Notes: a model not told the origin generated them from the letters alone. Numbered from the stretch's first letter, positions 9,987-20,869 are shown. The stretch is 64,000 nt of DNA from Branchipolynoe longqiensis (GCA_030323885.1 CM059194.1:2614495-2678494); one strand, 5' to 3'. Program-made: numbers and translations.

Positions 9987-10439
9987 TCGGGTAACAAGAT
10001 TAGCCTGTCTGTCAGGCAACACACTGCCAATGTTGTGACGTAGCAGACTGGGTCTGAATACGAAGTCAATCATCTCCTAATGCTAGTTTCCTTTCAGAGC
10101 GTCAGACATGCACTTGTTTACATCTATCTAGACCGAGCACCACCTCCTTCCTATATGTGTATTCCGAGCTGATATTTGCTAATCTCCGAGGAAGGCCGCT
10201 GTGCTTACACACCCTGAGTTGGGGTTTGCATCCCTCACAACCTTTTTGTGGAGAAGGTTTCATAGAGGATTTCCTTATCCAATCTGTCATCTGATGGGAG
10301 TGGCAAGAAATACTTTGAGTTGCTCAGCAGCTCAATTCGCAGACTTTGTGGTAAAGGTTTTATGGAGGATTTCCACGACAGACCTGTCCTCTGATGGCAG
10401 TGGAAAGAACTACTGTTGTGGGGACTTGTTCACTGTGCA
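9987..10439. other. Unrecognised stretch
   Basis: Contains an internal similarity between 10238-10283 (TTTGTGGAGAAGGTTTCATA, then GAGGATTTCC and TGTCATCTGATGG) and 10341-10400 (GTAAAGGTTTTATGGAGGAT, then CTGTCCTCTGATGG), about 100 bp apart. This is a decayed two-copy repeat. No gene is recognised. Confidence 0.45.
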
Positions 10440-10810
10440 TTATCTGTGGGATTTGTTTGTTTGTTTGTTGTTGTTTGATATCCTAGCAACATCTAAGGTA
10501 ATATCAGGACAGGTACCGACTTGTGACAGTGCGCATTGATGGCGACTTTATAGTGCTGCCCCACTGGAATATCAGGCCACCAGCACCATGACCTGATATC
10601 CCACTCAGTCACATTATCCTGAAACTGAGCCAACCAGTCCTTGCCCTATCCTAATAATGCCGAGGGGCAGGCTAGGAAGCAACAAGTATACATTTTTTAC
10701 GTCATTGGTTTCACTCGACCAGGGTTCGAACCCACGACCCCACGACCTACCAGCATGGAAGATGGACGATCTAACTCATTCGGCCATCCCATCTGGTTTT
10801 ATCTGTGGGA
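10440..10810 (-). mobile_element. SINE-A with perfect 12-bp target duplication
   Basis: TTATCTGTGGGA occurs at 10440-10451 and 10799-10810. The element between reads, on the minus strand, GATGGGATGGCCGAATGAG (A box), GGTTCGAACCC (B box), then the SINE-A body and the tail CATCTAAGG/CCTAGCAAC in reverse. Intact Pol III boxes and a perfect duplication make this one of the younger SINE copies here. Confidence 0.93.
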
Positions 10811-11046
10811 AAGGTCTATTGGGTTGCGCCGAAAATGTGCTAGCGACTATTCTACAATTAGATCAAATGTCACTTCCTGTATCTGTGTGTGGTATGTTGT
10901 AGGGCTTACTTTGTTGGAGCATTACAAGTGGCTGGGGACCGGGCTGGGGAACGATGTGGGCAGTCGAGTGTTCCAACCCTGACTGAGTTAAACGATTTCC
11001 TTACAAAACTGATACTTGTAGCTATCTACCCTGGCCCCCGGCAACC

Positions 11047-11176
11047 ATTATCCTAATTAAAGTGGCATGTATTAATTGTGTAAGTCATTACTTTGACTCT
11101 GTCGGGGTTAGAACCCACGCTCTCCGGCCTTGGAGGCCATCCAGTACTCTTACAATTTCTACCATCGCATCTGGTC
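11047..11176 (-). mobile_element. Degraded SINE-A/C head fragment
   Basis: Minus-strand head with GTTCTAACCCCGACAGAGTC in place of the usual B-box region, followed by AATGACTTACACAATT. Body and tail are lost. The stretches before (10811-11046) and after (11177-11390) show no further feature. Confidence 0.6.
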
Positions 11177-11390
11177 TCTTTTATTGAACATCCACACACA
11201 CAACTAACCAGATATTTTCAATTAACCGGGTAGTGGGGAGGAACAATGTGATAATCAAGGCAACTCCGCAAATCTCATCAGCGATCAATCAACTAGTGGT
11301 TATGATGACACAAACCCAGTGGGGAATTAAATTAGGACGCTGGGGATGTGCAGAATAAATTACTTTCCTTGGTGATGTGGTCGCAGGCCA

Positions 11391-11623
11391 TCGGACGGTG
11401 ACCATTTTGGTCTAATGGAGGTTGAAGATGCTGCACCAAAAACCATCCTTGCGACCAAAATATTTGCATGGGTGCCGACCATTGTCAGCGCTTGTGACTG
11501 GTCACCAATTGGTCACCAATTGTTGCTTTTCCCCGCCTTTGTAAGCTTTGGTCACAAGGAGGTCGCCGGGTTTTAGTTGCAAAGTGGTTGTAAGTGGTCA
11601 CAAGCCATAGTGTGACTGAGGCC
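11391..11623. mobile_element. ACGT-MITE-related fragment with GGTCGCAAG interior
   Basis: It ends CATAGTGTGACTGAGGCC followed by TTA, matching the right end of the family with TWA target duplications. The interior carries GGTCACAAG, GGTCACCAATT and ATGCTGCACCAAAAA motifs shared with 31519-32243. The left terminus is not found, so the copy is truncated. Confidence 0.6.
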
Positions 11624-11626
11624 TTA

Positions 11627-12595
11627 GAATAGATTGATCGCTATAATCTATTTCATTTGAGGTTGAAGTAACTTTTATTTTAAATGGGTACCTTTGGAAA
11701 TATTGAAGGGAAAACATGCCAAATTAGTTTTGGCAAACACGCCAACTTTCTGACACCATAGGTTCAGCAGCATGTTGACTTGACTCAGTGGTACTCAATG
11801 AGTGCATCAGTATCTAATACCCCTGCCACACTACAATGTAACAAACCAACGTAAGCCTGATGTGGGCACTTTTCGTCATTAAGTTGACGTACGTTGGATT
11901 ACGTTATGATGACATCAGAATGATGTTAGACTGATGTCGAACTATGTCATGTTACGTCATGTTACGTTGGCGTGCGTCAAGGTTTTGAACCTGTTCAAAA
12001 CTTTCGATGTGACTCGAATGTAAGGGTTTACGTTCATCATACGTTCTGTACACATTAGGCGAACGTCAATGATGTTAAACGGACATTAGTCAAACGCTGC
12101 TCACTACGTTCTACTGCGTTCCACTACGTCGACCCACATTAACGCCGGTGGAAATGTCCACACGGCGTAATGGGAATGTCAGGAGAACGTCAGGAGAACG
12201 TATGCCAAACGTATGTCCAACATACTTTCAGCATTTCGCCACCGTGTCATGACGTATGTAACATCACGTAACGTAAAGCAATATAGTTTTGGCGATAGAA
12301 TAACGTTCATAAAGTTCCGTGAGCATAATTTTGTTGTCCTCTCTCGTTGACTGACGATATCACTACGCTTTACCAACGTTACGCTCTCGTCAACTATGCT
12401 GCATCCACGTTCAACTTGTGCCCAAATTTGCATACTACGCCAAGAAGTTCAACGTTTTTCACGTTCTCCCTATGCTGACCTCATCACATCATAGTGTGAC
12501 AGCGCCTTAAGTTGGGTATGTAGAAATAGAATCAAATGTAGGTGAGTGTTTCGGTTTTGAAAATATTATGTGTTAATCAGGCTATGCAGCTTTAA
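11627..12595 (+). mobile_element. TTAAAG element, interrupted by an ACGT-MITE
   Basis: Left part 11627-11817 has the family phrases TTTGAGGTTGAAGTAACTTTT, CCAAATTAGTTTTGGCAAAC and TCTGACACCATAGGTTCAGC. After the insertion it resumes at 12511 (GTTGGGTATGTAGAA) and ends with GGCTATGCAGCTTTAA, the inverted end. The left TIR is missing. A further fragment of the same family, with GCGACAACATTTAATAAG and ATCTAAGTAGG, lies at 12603-12735. Bases 12736-12996 are unrecognised. Confidence 0.8.
11818..12507 (-). mobile_element. ACGT-MITE, 690 bp, TAA target duplication
   Basis: Flanked by TAA at 11815-11817 and 12508-12510. Ends are TACCCCTGCCACACTAC and TAGTGTGACAGCGCCT, imperfect inverted repeats. It belongs to the subfamily of 26894-28226 and 37437-38117, in the opposite orientation. 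It carries only three decamer units (about 12101-12131), at the place where 26894-28226 carries 73. A central hairpin GTTTTGAACCTGTTCAAAAC lies at 11984-12003. No ORF. A 3-bp TWA duplication suggests PIF/Harbinger-type mobilisation (inference). Confidence 0.88.
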
Positions 12596-12999
12596 TAAAC
12601 TATAATATGTTGAAGTAAAATGTAACAATGTCCCTGGATTGACAAGTTCAACATTAATTGATTTGGCTTAGAATCCCCTTCTATGCAGCGACAACATTTA
12701 ATAAGCGCAACATGATCTAAGTAGGATATTCACTCGCAGGCTTTCCAGCCCTGGATATTTCATTGTAGATAGGTATCTCCTCCATGGGCCTCTAGCTAGG
12801 GTAGATTGGTACACTACAGAAGTAGGTTAGTGGGTTATTGGGTCAGCCATCTGGAGTATGTTCAGTATTATCAGCAAAGGTGGCAAGTTGTTGTGTAAAT
12901 AAACTGTGCCATCATGGGTGGCTTGTGTATGGGGTCCGGTGCGCAGCAGCTATCCCATTATAGATCGCTATTCTCAATTCGGTCGGTTCTGCTGCCTAA

Positions 13000-13445
13000 T
13001 GGTGCTGTGACATTATGACGTTTCTCACTAATGCGCATCGACGCGTGCCGACGTGTCACCTTTTTGGGTGAAACGTCGGGACGCGTCGGGACGCATTACC
13101 AGCGCGTTACAAATGCGTTACCGGTACATCGGTACACGTCGGTACACTTTGAGTGACCGCAACGTCTGCACCCACACGTTGGCGCGTGTCGGGCCGCGTC
13201 AAAGGTTTTGTGCATGCACAACATTTTCGACGAGTCACAACGCGCGTCAACGTGTTGGATCGCGCGTTATGGTGCTGTCACATTACGACGCTTCTCACCG
13301 ACGCAGCGCGCAAAATAATTTCAACGCTTCGAGACACGTCCAACTTTTCGGCGTGTTGGGAGAAAACTTTACGTCACCAACGCGTTGAAAATATTTTGCG
13401 CGTTGGCGGCGCATCGTTGAGAAACATTGTAATGTGACAGCACCA
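13000..13445. mobile_element. ACGT-MITE variant, 446 bp, TAA target duplication
   Basis: TAA at 12997-12999 and 13446-13448 flanks ends TGGTGCTGTGACATTATGACG and GTAATGTGACAGCACCA. The interior is rich in CGCG, GTCGGGACGC and GCGTTAC words, with a hairpin GGTTTTGTGCATGCACAAC at about 13204-13222. Most terminal differences from other copies are consistent with C-to-T change. No coding capacity. Confidence 0.85.
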
Positions 13446-14018
13446 TAATCGCTCTAGGAGATGCAGGTTTGTTGATGTTCACAGTTCATTGCATAGGATA
13501 GCGGAACCTCTGAGTGGAATGGCGGTGAATGCTACCTGATGGATCTATTTTTGAAGAAGAACTAAAAGCTGAATAATTCCTGAAAGTGGAAGCTTTATAC
13601 TTTGATAGTATATTTTGAAAAGGATATTATCCTTCCGACTTCATCTGATACCTCATCAACTAGTTATTTTTGTCTTTATCGGAAAAAAACTCATAACTGA
13701 TTCGAAGCCAGTGCTGATCGCCTGTAATTTCCTGTAGTAATATGTAATTTGAAATTTGTGAGGGAGTGTTGGTGTGGGTATGGGTCTAGGTGTATTGTGT
13801 AGGGTGGGAGTTTGCAACTTAGCAATATCTGGCACCGATCCTCACATACCAAACTAACTCGATATACTGATAGTCGGTCATTCTCTGCGTCCCGCCGACT
13901 TTGTTCCTTGCTCAACTGTCCTCTGTAGGCTAGATAGTCATATACAGGTACTCCAGTCCATACTTGGTAACAATGCTTACTCCTCCACCATAACACACAC
14001 AGTGGGAGTGATCCCAGC
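13446..14018. other. Unrecognised stretch
   Basis: About 570 bases with no repeat family, ORF or splice-like structure I can support. Confidence 0.4.
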
Positions 14019-14940
14019 GGGGGGGGGGGGGGGGAGAGATGACACAGGGGGAGGGAAGGGGAGAGAGGGGGGAGGGGGAGGGAGAGAGAGGAGGGAGGAG
14101 AGGGAGGGGAGAGAGGAGGGAGGGTAAAGGGGGGGGGGGGAGGAGTAGAGGGAGGGGGAGGGGAGAGAGGGGGAGGGGAGGGGAATGGGAAGAGAGGGGA
14201 GGGACGGGGAGGGAGAGAGAGGAGGGAGCGTGGAGGAGGGGGAGAGTGGAGGAAGGCGGAGGGACGGAGGCGAGATGAGAGGGGGATGGGATGGGGAGAG
14301 GAGGAGGGAGGGGGAGGGGAGGGGGGAGAGAGGAGGGAGGACAGGGAGTGGGAGAGAGGAGGGGAGGGTGAAGGAGGGGGAAAGTGGAGGGAGGGGGAGA
14401 GGGAGGGAGAGAGAGGGAGGGGGAGGAGGAGAAGGAGAAGAGGGGGAAGGAGGGGAGAGAGGAGGGGGAGGGGAGAGAAAAGGGAGGGAAGGAGGGGGAG
14501 AGGGGAGGGAGTGGGAGGGAGGGAGAGAGAGGAGGGGGAGGAGGAGAGAGGGAGAGGAGGGGGAGGGAGGGAGAGAGAGGAGGGAGGGGGGAGGGAGAGA
14601 GAGGAAGGGAGGGTATGGAGGGTGAGAGAGGAGAGCGGGTGAGGGAGGGGGAGGGGGGAGGGGTGAGGGAGGGTGAGAGAGGAGGGATGGTGATGGAGGG
14701 TGAGAGAGGAGAGAGAGGGAGGATAGGGAGAGTGGAGGGAGGGGGAGGAAGGGGGAGGGAGGGAGAGGAGGGAGGGGGGGCGAAGGGGAGAGAGGGGGGA
14801 CGGTGAAGGAGGGTGAGAGAGGAGCGAGTGTGAGTGAGGGGGAGATATGATGGAGGGTGATGGAGGGTCAGAGAGGAGAGAGAGTTAGGGAGGGTGAGAG
14901 AGAGGAGGGAGGGGGAGGCAAGGGGAGGTAGGAGGGAGGG
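14019..14940. repeat. Polypurine (GA/GGGA) tract, about 920 bp
   Basis: It opens with a 16-base G run (14019-14034) and continues as GGGAGGGAGAGAGAGG-type sequence, nearly free of pyrimidines except scattered T. Every frame gives Gly/Arg/Glu or, on the minus strand, Ser/Pro/Leu low-complexity artefacts. It has triplex (H-DNA) and quadruplex potential. Bases 14941-15189 after it are unrecognised. Confidence 0.95.
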
Positions 14941-15189
14941 TCGTTTGTTGTTGTTGTAATATCCCCACTGCAATGCGGCCTATTATCTCCTTTTCCATGT
15001 TAATTACTGAAGATTACTGCTTCTCAAAAAACCTTCTAACTTACTCGATCCACACTTACTAATTATAGTTGCGTGCACAAGTTTAGCAACTGGATACTAT
15101 GTGTTCTTAATTATTATTTTTGTTTTTTTGTTTTTACTGTTCAATTTATTTATCGTGCTCCTAACACATAACAGCGTTAAAACTTGAAT

Positions 15190-15392
15190 AATTCAGGCGC
15201 AAAACCACGTAAAAGCCGATCCACAAATGGAGATACACATTGGTATCAAACCTTCAAAGAGTTTATTTGTGTATATTCCCCCTATTTTGTTCATTACTCA
15301 ATAACCATGTAATCATATGAAAAGTGGAGTGATTGAGTTTTACAATTTAAACTACATTTTTGGATTTGCATTTACGTCGTTTTAGTCACTAC
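15190..15392. mobile_element. Small TIR element, second copy
   Basis: Left end AATTCAGGCGCAAAACCACG and right end GCATTTACGTCGTTTTAGTC are imperfect inverted repeats and match those of 9081-9304. The interior shares ATGGTTATTGAGTAATGAACA-like sequence (in reverse) and TTGGTATCAAACC. No coding capacity. Confidence 0.7.
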
Positions 15393-15814
15393 CTGAAGTC
15401 TTCACTTGTTTTCACCGCTGGGCAGCACTAATCAAATTTGATTTAAATCTTCAGAATTTAGTTTTTTAGTAATAATTTAGGTTTTCTTGCTTCTTGTTAA
15501 TGGCTTGTAACTGTTTGTTGATTGCAAACAGTCCAACCTCCAGGTTTTACTATTCTTTGTGTTAGTCCATTTAAACATTATTGTGTTTATTTTAGTGTGT
15601 CGCTGCCGGCTGGTTGCTGAGGAAGGTTTGAAGCTGGTATCCGGTGTGTTTACATGTCATGAACTGGGTCTTGATCCCATCCAGCCTTACCCTGAACTAT
15701 AAGCACTCACTGAAACCTACAAACACTCTTAAGTGTTGCGCACTCACCCACTTCCCCATATCCTACAGTTCATGTGTGCATGCACTCTGCTTCTATGCCG
15801 CGTTTTGTTCCTCC
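15393..15814. other. Unrecognised stretch
   Basis: Short frames only. CTTCACTTGTTTTCACCGCT at 15399-15418 resembles CTTGTTTTCGCCGCT at 2360-2375, a possible minor repeat. Nothing else is supported. Confidence 0.35.
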
Positions 15815-16157
15815 TGTTCCACGTTTGCGTTCCATGTTGTGTTCCAGATTGTGTTCCGGATGGCGTTACTTGTTTAGTTCCTTTTGCGTTCCATGTAGCA
15901 TTCCATATTTAGTCCATGTTGTGATCCAGGCTGTGTTCCTTGTTGTGTTCCAGGTTGTGTTCCAGGTTGTGTCCCAGGTTGCATTCCTTGTTTCATTCCT
16001 CTTGTGTTCCAGGTTGTGGTCCTTGTTGCATTTCAGGTTGCATGCCTTTGTGGGTTCCTTGATGTGTTCCTTGTTTCATTCCTTGTTTTGTTCCTTGTTG
16101 CGTTCATTGTTCTGTTCCTTGATGGGTTCCTTGATGCGTTCCTTGATACGTTCCACA
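15815..16157. repeat. 15-bp minisatellite (GTTCCAGGTTGTGTT type)
   Basis: About 22 diverged units of 15 bp, read as GTTCCAGGTTGTGTT, GTTCCTTGATGTGTT and similar. The period is a multiple of three, so a hydrophobic Val/Phe/Cys/Leu frame runs through it. It ends directly before the lysine-rich start of the NADAR-LINE ORF1 and may be that element's 5' UTR array. Confidence 0.85.
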
Positions 16158-16173
16158 AAGCTGAATATGAAAA

Positions 16174-17271
16174 GCTGAAAAGCAAAAAAGATGGGGAAAA
16201 CAGCACCCCCAAAAATCCCAAAACCAAAACAACCACCGAGACAAAAATGTCTACCAAAACCACCCCAAAGGTCAACTGTCATTTTGGCTGGACGGTACTG
16301 ACAAAAGCCGACCATCTAGGGAAAAAAACAAGACAAAAAAAACAAAAACACAAGGAACAGATGAACAGGAAAATAAACAGGAAATAGGTGACAACCATAA
16401 TGAGGAGAGTGCAGATCCAGTCACATTGGACAGCAACAAATCCACTAACAGACCCAGAAGTATAAGAATACCACCAGAAAAGGAAGCACACAAAAAGGAA
16501 CTCATCCAAAAAGAGAAAACACTGCAGACAAAATACAACTATGAAAAGATAACAATCAGGCCTGTCAGGACAAAAAACAAAATGCTGACTGAAAAAACGG
16601 TGCAGCAAATGTACACACTCGCACAGGAAAAAGAAGAAAAAAAGATCCAATCGATCAAAATGAAGGGCTGCAACATAGAGATAAATGGGAAAGCCTACAA
16701 ACCCCAAGAATTTGATAACATATAATTCAAAGAAATAAACCCTGAAAAAGCAGCTACCAGAGATCATGAATGGGGAGTGTCCTTCCAAGGACCCAACTCT
16801 CTGTTCACTAATCTCTACAAGTGTAAAATAACAGGAAAAGTTGAGAAAATATACTCATCTGCTGAACAGTACTACTGTTTGATCATGGCCAAGTTCCATG
16901 AGAAATACAACCTAATGAGAATTATTGACAACACGGAAGACCCCTACACAGTGAAAGCGATTGCAAAGAAAGTGTGGATGCCACCAGAATGGTGTAAACC
17001 AAACGAGAAAGTCCTAGAGGACATTGTCAGAGCCAAGTTTACACAAAGAAAATAATTAAAGCAAAACTTGATAAACGCCCCAGGTAAAGCATTCAGAGAA
17101 TGCACCGGATGCCCATATTGAGGAACAGGCATTTTCTTAAACAATGCAAAAGAAGGGAAAACTGTCAAGCAAGGGTACACAAATACAATCGGAGAAATCC
17201 GCAAACAAATCAATGAAAGCCTAGAAAATTATACAAAAAATACTCCTGGTGTGGCTGGAGTATTTTACTAG
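16174..17271 (+). pseudogene. NADAR-LINE ORF1: basic region plus NADAR domain
   Basis: One frame runs from 16174 to TAG at 17269-17271, broken only by in-frame stops at 16723 (TAA), 17053 (TAA) and 17119 (TGA, in place of a conserved Trp). Residues up to about 16680 are Lys/Gln/Asn-rich, as in nucleic-acid-binding ORF1 proteins. From 16771 to about 17234 it matches the NADAR (YbiA-like, DUF1768) fold in order: an FTNLYKCKIT strand, the SAEQYY motif with the conserved Glu, AKFH, IAKKVW, the W-x-VRAKF-like segment reading EDIVRAKFTQ, GKAFRE, CPY-stop-GTG, and the C-terminal helix IGEIRKQI. NADAR proteins are predicted or shown to act in ADP-ribose/NAD-related chemistry, including removal of ADP-ribose adducts. 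A role in a LINE is unknown. No true ATG is certain. Confidence 0.85.
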
Positions 17272-17608
17272 GCAAGTGGATACCAACATGCCGCAGCATC
17301 GGGGAGAACTGGAACTACAAACCTTGAGTATCAAACACTAAATTTTCCTTTCTTCTATAAAATAACCCACTACTAACCTAAAAATAATGCTAAGCTATTT
17401 CATGTAACTAACACAATAGCTACGCATGTACCTCTCCTCCCTTTACACAGGTTACATAAATGTTATTATTATCTCAAGGGGGTTGTAAGTGCCCATGCAC
17501 TGGTACCTGCACCTTAGCAGACTAATAACACATAAACAAACTAAATAAATATAAAACTAAATAAAACTAAACTTGCATAATCCGACACCCACTGCATTAT
17601 CCATAGTT
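17272..17608 (+). other. Spacer between ORF1 and endonuclease of the NADAR-LINE
   Basis: AT-rich, with TAAATAAATATAAAACTAAA runs at 17545-17570. No domain is seen. It probably holds the decayed start of ORF2. Confidence 0.5.
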
Positions 17609-18340
17609 GAGGAAATTGAGTACAGACTAGGCAGTGGTACACACTTTGCCCACTTAAACTGTCAGAGTGCATACAATAAACTAGGTCTTATAAAACTACA
17701 CCTAAAACATTAAGACATTGATGTACTAACAATGTCAGAAACCTGGTACACTGAGAAACACTGCAACAATATTCTCAACATAGATGGGTATAGGCTTGTA
17801 CGTAATGACAGAAAAACATTAAATGAAATGCAACAAACAAAGAAAGGTGGGGGTGTAGCTATATACTGCAAACTCACCAAAAACTTAGATGCTGAAACAG
17901 AGGAAACAGCAAATATTTGAGAACACATAGAACTTGTATGGTGCTTAATACAAAATGATAAGCAAGCAAACACAGCCATAGCAAGTCTGTACAGACCACC
18001 AAGAGGAAACATAGACATCTTCCTTGAGGCCCTTGAACAAAGTTTTAGCGTACTACACAAATTTACAACTCCAGAAATGTTCATTCTGGGTGATTTTAAT
18101 ATAAACTACAACTCAAATGAAAAAAACTAACTAATGCTGCAGACCACTATCAAAACTATAGGCCTCAAACATATGATCACACAAAATACCAGCCTCAGTG
18201 AAAAAAGCTTGGCAGTTGACCTAATACTAACCAACTCTGCCCATGCAATGAAATGGGGCATCAGAAGCTGGGGTATTAGTGACCACAAGCTAATATGTGT
18301 AACCAGAAAAGAAAGAAGGAAAAAAAGATCAATATGAATA
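17609..18340 (+). pseudogene. NADAR-LINE endonuclease domain (EEP type)
   Basis: One frame, broken by stops at 17711, 17918 and 18128, contains the apurinic-endonuclease-like motifs in order: LNCQSAYNK at the N-terminus, the catalytic-Glu motif SETWYTEK, GGGVAIYCK, SLYRPPRGN, ILGDFNIN (catalytic Asp/Asn), DLILTN and the terminal ISDHKLI with the catalytic Asp-His pair. Such domains nick target DNA to start target-primed reverse transcription. Catalytic residues are kept although the frame is broken. The following 18341-18690 is more decayed, with several stops. Confidence 0.9.
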
Positions 18341-18699
18341 CAAGATGAGTAGATCACTGGTAAACTAATCAAAAGAATCACTAGAAAACCACCTAGAGAG
18401 TCAAACAAACAAAATAAATAGTAACAAAAATGTTATTAACATTTTCTAAAACAATATCATTACGGAAATAACAACTTAACTAAACCAAAAGTGCCCAATA
18501 TAAAAACTGAAAATAAACAAAAAACAAGATCCGTGGGGGAACAATGAGCTAATAGCCCAGATAGAAATCAAAAGAAAACTAGGGAACCTGGCAAAAAGCA
18601 ACAGAACCCCAGCAGATGGACTAGCCTATAACACAGCTAGAAATAAGTTCCAGAAAGCTGTCAGAACAGTAACAACAAATTACATAATAAGCCAACATG

Positions 18700-20205
18700 A
18701 TCACTGGGGTAGTAACACAAACATATTCTGAAAAAATGTAAATCTACTATTCCCCAACAATAAATATAAAAACTGCATAGCACTCACAAATGAGAAAGGC
18801 AGCACACTAACAAACCTAGAGGCAACAGACAAACTAAAAGACCGCTTTGCCTCAGTAGGACAAAAACTATCAACAAAATTCATACAGGATTGGAAAAACA
18901 AGTCAGAACAAATACAAGATGAAATCCACACCTGCAAAACTACTGCAAAAGAATTACAACTAATACAGAGCGTAGACACAAATAAACCAAGTGGCATAGA
19001 CAATATCCCACCTAAAGTAGTAAAACATGCTCTATAAGCCATCCCAGACACCTTACAAATACTTATTTAATGCCTCTTTCGAACACGGTAAATTTGTCGA
19101 AGCCTGGAAGACAGCCACTATCACCCCCATCCATAAAGGTGGAGATAAACAAAGCATGGGCAACTACAGATCCATATCAATCATACAGGCCCCGGGCAAA
19201 TTGATTGATACAATACTACACAGGCACATAAATGAACACCTGGACACAAATAATATACTAAACTCGAGACAAGGGGGCTTCAGAAAATTCCACTCCACAT
19301 AAAAAACCATAGCCCTACTCACCAGTGACTTACTGGCCTCAATGAACAAACAAGAAATATCAGGAACAGCATTCATAGACTTCAGCAAGGCTTTTGACAC
19401 ATTAGACCACAATATATTACTCCAAAAACTCAACCAAATAGGATTAAAATCAGCCACAAAAAACTGGATTGAATGCTACCTGAGAAATAAGGAACAACAA
19501 ACCAAAGTAGAAAATAGTGTATCAGAATGCAAACCAATTACATGTGGAGTCCCACACGGGTCAGTCCTAGGACCACTCCTCTTCATCATAGACATATATG
19601 ACCTAGAGAAGTGCCTAGACACTGAATGCCTGATACTGACATTTATGCTGAGAGCAACAGTGAGGAAGAGGTAACAAATAAACTAAATAAATTACTACAG
19701 AAACTGGATCACTGGTGCAAAATCAATAAAATAACCATAAATGCCAGCAAATCCAAAACAGTCCTATTCTCACATAGACCACTACCGGAAAGTAACGCCC
19801 AGTGCAAACTAGTTAACCAGGTGCTGGAAAAAGTAAAGCACTACAGACACTTAGGCCTAGAGCTGGACAGCCAACTAAACTACAACCTATGTGTGACAAA
19901 AAAGATATGAAAAATAAATCACAAACTCTGGTTATTTGCCAAATTAAGAAAATTCATGACACAAGAAATGTCAATAAAGGTCTTCAAAGGAATGGTACTC
20001 CAGTACTTTGACAATGGAGACATAATATCCATGGGAGCAAAGCAAGAACTGCTCAACAAGCTGCAAATCCTACAAAATAAAGCATTACAAATATGTCTCA
20101 GGGTGGACAGAATGCACCCCACCTATGACCTGTACATGCAAACCAAAGCAAAATTGCCAACAAAAAATGGAAGACTAGTACACCTCAAAACACACACATT
20201 TGGGT
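18700..20205 (+). pseudogene. NADAR-LINE reverse transcriptase, catalytic motif destroyed
   Basis: RT finger and palm motifs occur in order: NKPSGIDNIPPK before a frameshift near 19030, then ATITPIHKGGD, a GNYRSIS segment, RQGGFRK, FIDFSKAFDTLDH (motif A, catalytic Asp kept), YLRNKEQQTKV and GVPHGSVLGPLLF (motif B). At 19620-19645 the frame shifts and the expected Y-A-D-D core is reduced to PDTD, so the two catalytic aspartates of motif C are lost. The thumb follows (19641-19910: DHWCKINKITINASKSK, YRHLGLELDSQLNY), then a further C-terminal segment to about 20205. There is a stop at 19300. The copy is clearly inactive. Confidence 0.92.
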
Positions 20206-20397
20206 AGGTCATGATAGGAAATACCAAAAGCAACCAACCAGCGATACACAAATAAACAATGCACCACTAATAAAACAGACAAGGAGCCACATAAAGGCCC
20301 ATGAAAGGAGCACATTAGACATGGCTGCTAAAGCTAGGAATGCCCAGTCAGTAAAAGAAAGACAGATGCCCGATCTAAAGACATACAAACAATATCT

Positions 20398-20740
20398 ATG
20401 TAAAAAAGGGACGATGCTGACGACACCCTAGGACCAGAACCCCAGATGGGCATGTGATAGGTCACGGCCCACAAACTGGGCTGTCCCAAGGGAGTAACCT
20501 GAACCACCCTCAGTAGATAACAAACAAGCACAAACCACTTCCAATGTGAAAACATACAAACATATATATATGTAAAAAAAGGAAGACCTTGAAAACACCC
20601 TGGGGCAAAAGCCCAAAAGGGCATGTGATAGGTCACGGCATACAAACTGGGCTGCCCCAACGGGATGATCTGGAGCACCCTCAGTAGATAACAAACAGCT
20701 ACAAACTATGTACAAGCTTATAAATGTAGAGTAGGCTAGT
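20398..20740 (+). repeat. 171-bp tandem duplication in the NADAR-LINE 3' UTR
   Basis: GGGCATGTGATAGGTCACGG starts at 20448 and 20619. Shared flanks include TATGTAAAAAA upstream and CCCTCAGTAGATAACAAACA downstream. The related copy at 41333-41640 has the GGGGCATGTGATATGTCACG segment only once, so the duplication is specific to this copy or sublineage. Confidence 0.88.
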
Positions 20741-20869
20741 TCATAATTTGTAGTAAAACAAACAAAAAAACAAGTAAGAAAGAAACTAATATATTTGTAC
20801 CCACTACAGGGGCGATCAGAAAATAAAAACAATATACCTATCAGAATAACTGATACTAAATACTCACCA

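Larger units (their letters stand above)
16174..20860 (+). mobile_element. NADAR-LINE: non-LTR retrotransposon with NADAR-domain ORF1, decayed
   Basis: Order: basic region and NADAR domain (ORF1, to 17271), a ~330-bp spacer, endonuclease (17609-18340), linker, reverse transcriptase (about 18700-20200), and a 3' UTR with an internal 171-bp duplication. All coding parts have stops or frameshifts. Other copies of the same family are at 41333-41640 (+), 50445-51140 (-) and 52843-53262 (-). RT motifs resemble the Jockey/CR1 side of the LINE tree (inference). The 5' boundary is uncertain; the 15-bp array at 15815-16157 may belong to it. Confidence 0.85.

Noticed and set aside
13930..14973. 347-codon Ser/Pro/Leu frame on the minus strand
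   Set aside because: It is the complement of the purine tract; low complexity throughout.
16272..16788. Phe/Cys/Leu-rich frame on the minus strand
   Set aside because: It is the antisense shadow of the Lys/Gln-rich ORF1 N-terminus.
17571..17590. TTAAAG-element end inside the NADAR-LINE spacer
   Set aside because: Only about 15 bases (CTTGCATAATCCGAC) resemble the motif and no interior follows; probably chance.
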